Assembly: GCA_035691185.1 (NCBI GenBank)
Contig: DASSJN010000112.1
Span: forward strand, 1-5,537
Reading direction: 5' to 3'
Length of the DNA: 5,537 nt
Source of the DNA: RPQJ01 sp035691185
GTDB lineage: Bacteria > Pseudomonadota > Gammaproteobacteria > Steroidobacterales > Steroidobacteraceae
The number at the start of each line of letters is the position of its first letter. Positions within the stretch are counted from its first letter, which is position 1. Shown one piece after another: positions 4,854 through 5,537 of the stretch. Under the pieces are notes generated by a model. The model was not told where the DNA came from, ran no database searches, and saw only the letters and a list, made by a program, of their open reading frames with translations. Made by a program: the position numbers and the translations under genes.

Positions 4854-5537
4854 ATGAGCAGCAAGAAGTACGAACTGGTCAACACGGAAACCGGCAAGAA
4901 GTCGGTCCTCGAAGCGCGCAGCGGCACCGTCGGGCCGGATTGCATCAGCGTCGCCAGCCTGAACAAGGACCACGGGGTCTTCACTTTCGACCCCGGCTTC
5001 ATGGCGACCGCATCGTGCGAAAGCAAGATCACCTACATCGACGGCGATGCGGGCGTGCTGCTCTACCGGGGCTACCCGATCGAGCAGATCGCGACCAAGT
5101 CCAGTTTCCTCGAGACCGCGTACCTGCTGATCAACGGTGAGCTGCCGAACGCGGCGCAGTTCGAGCAGTTCGACGGCTCGATCCGCTACCACACGATGAT
5201 CAACGAAACGCTGCTGCGTTTCTTCAACGGGTTCCACTACGACGCGCACCCGATGGCGATGGTGTCCGCGGTCGTCTCGTCGATGGCGGCCTTCTACCAC
5301 GACTCGATGGACAACCATAACCCGCGGCACCGCGAGATCTTCGCGCACCGCATCCTCGCCAAGATCCCGACGGTCTCGGCAGCGTCCTACAAGCACCTGC
5401 TCGGCCAGCCGTTCGTCTATCCGCGCAACGACATGGACTACTGCACGAACATGCTGCACATGTTCTTCGCGGTGCCCGCGGAGGACTACGTCGCGGATCC
5501 GATCGCCGCCCAGGCGCTCGACCTGCTGCTGATCCTG
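4854..5537 (+). CDS. gltA: Citrate synthase (type II, hexameric), 3' end beyond the window
   Basis: GltA condenses acetyl-CoA with oxaloacetate to citrate, the first step of the TCA cycle. The frame stays open to the last base, giving 228 of about 430 residues. It aligns with E. coli GltA throughout: GVFTFDPGF.ATASCESKITYIDGD, LLYRGYPIEQIAT, YHTMINE, HPMAMV, AAFYHDS, NPRHREIFAHRILAKIPT, YK, GQPFVYPRNDM. The catalytic His/His/Asp residues lie beyond the window. Residues matching the E. coli NADH-inhibition site are kept: H113, Y148, R166 and K170 (E. coli H110, Y145, R163, K167), so allosteric NADH control is plausible. The E. coli C206 position is alanine (A209). ATG 4854 is the only in-frame start near the conserved N-terminus; its Shine-Dalgarno is unclear, either GGGGA at 4839-4843 or AGGG very close at 4848-4851. 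It may be read from the M48 transcript or from an unseen promoter. Confidence 0.97.
   Translation, partial: MSSKKYELVNTETGKKSVLEARSGTVGPDCISVASLNKDHGVFTFDPGFMATASCESKITYIDGDAGVLLYRGYPIEQIATKSSFLETAYLLINGELPNAAQFEQFDGSIRYHTMINETLLRFFNGFHYDAHPMAMVSAVVSSMAAFYHDSMDNHNPRHREIFAHRILAKIPTVSAASYKHLLGQPFVYPRNDMDYCTNMLHMFFAVPAEDYVADPIAAQALDLLLIL

Noticed and set aside
3045..5459. 804-codon open frame on the minus strand across the M48 gene and gltA
   Set aside because: It shares codon boundaries with both + strand genes. Antisense stops would need sense TTA, CTA or TCA codons, which GC-rich genes avoid, so long antisense frames arise automatically. The translation is an R/A/V/D-rich low-complexity shadow, while the + strand products are clear family members.

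Overview
This window is a compact, GC-rich (roughly two thirds G+C by eye) stretch of bacterial chromosome. Every convincing gene reads on the + strand. The proteins (RNase PH, RdgB, HemW, zinc-type L31, an M48 lipoprotein peptidase and a type II citrate synthase) all resemble gammaproteobacterial versions. GC content and gene order suggest a Xanthomonadales/Nevskiales-like gammaproteobacterium, but this placement is inference. I see no insertion sequence, phage gene, CRISPR array, tRNA or rRNA.

Region by region: bases 2-2456 hold a tight housekeeping operon, rph (5' end cut by the window), rdgB and hemW. Each stop overlaps the next start as ATGA, so translation is probably coupled. Bases 2457-2916 are a long intergenic region, the only part that housekeeping genes do not explain. 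It holds three perfect DnaA-box matches (two as a tight inverted pair), one degenerate box, an AT-rich island of about 60 bases, several short dyads, and a possible 34-codon small ORF with a strong Shine-Dalgarno sequence. It ends in a near-consensus sigma-70 promoter for rpmE. Bases 2917-3123 are rpmE (ribosomal protein L31, zinc-binding form), closed by a GC-rich hairpin terminator at 3149-3178. Bases 3288-4760 encode a lipoprotein M48 zinc metallopeptidase with two extra C-terminal regions. From 4854 to the window end lies the first half of gltA (citrate synthase), still open at the last base.

The genes do not form one pathway. RNase PH trims RNA 3' ends, RdgB removes non-canonical purine nucleoside triphosphates, HemW is a radical-SAM-type heme chaperone, L31 is a ribosomal protein, the peptidase probably does envelope quality control, and GltA opens the TCA cycle. 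I found no clear new multi-gene system. The best candidate for something undescribed is the DnaA-box and dyad cluster at about 2560-2775, which looks oriC-like or like a DnaA-titration or DnaA-regulatory site at a locus where I do not expect one.
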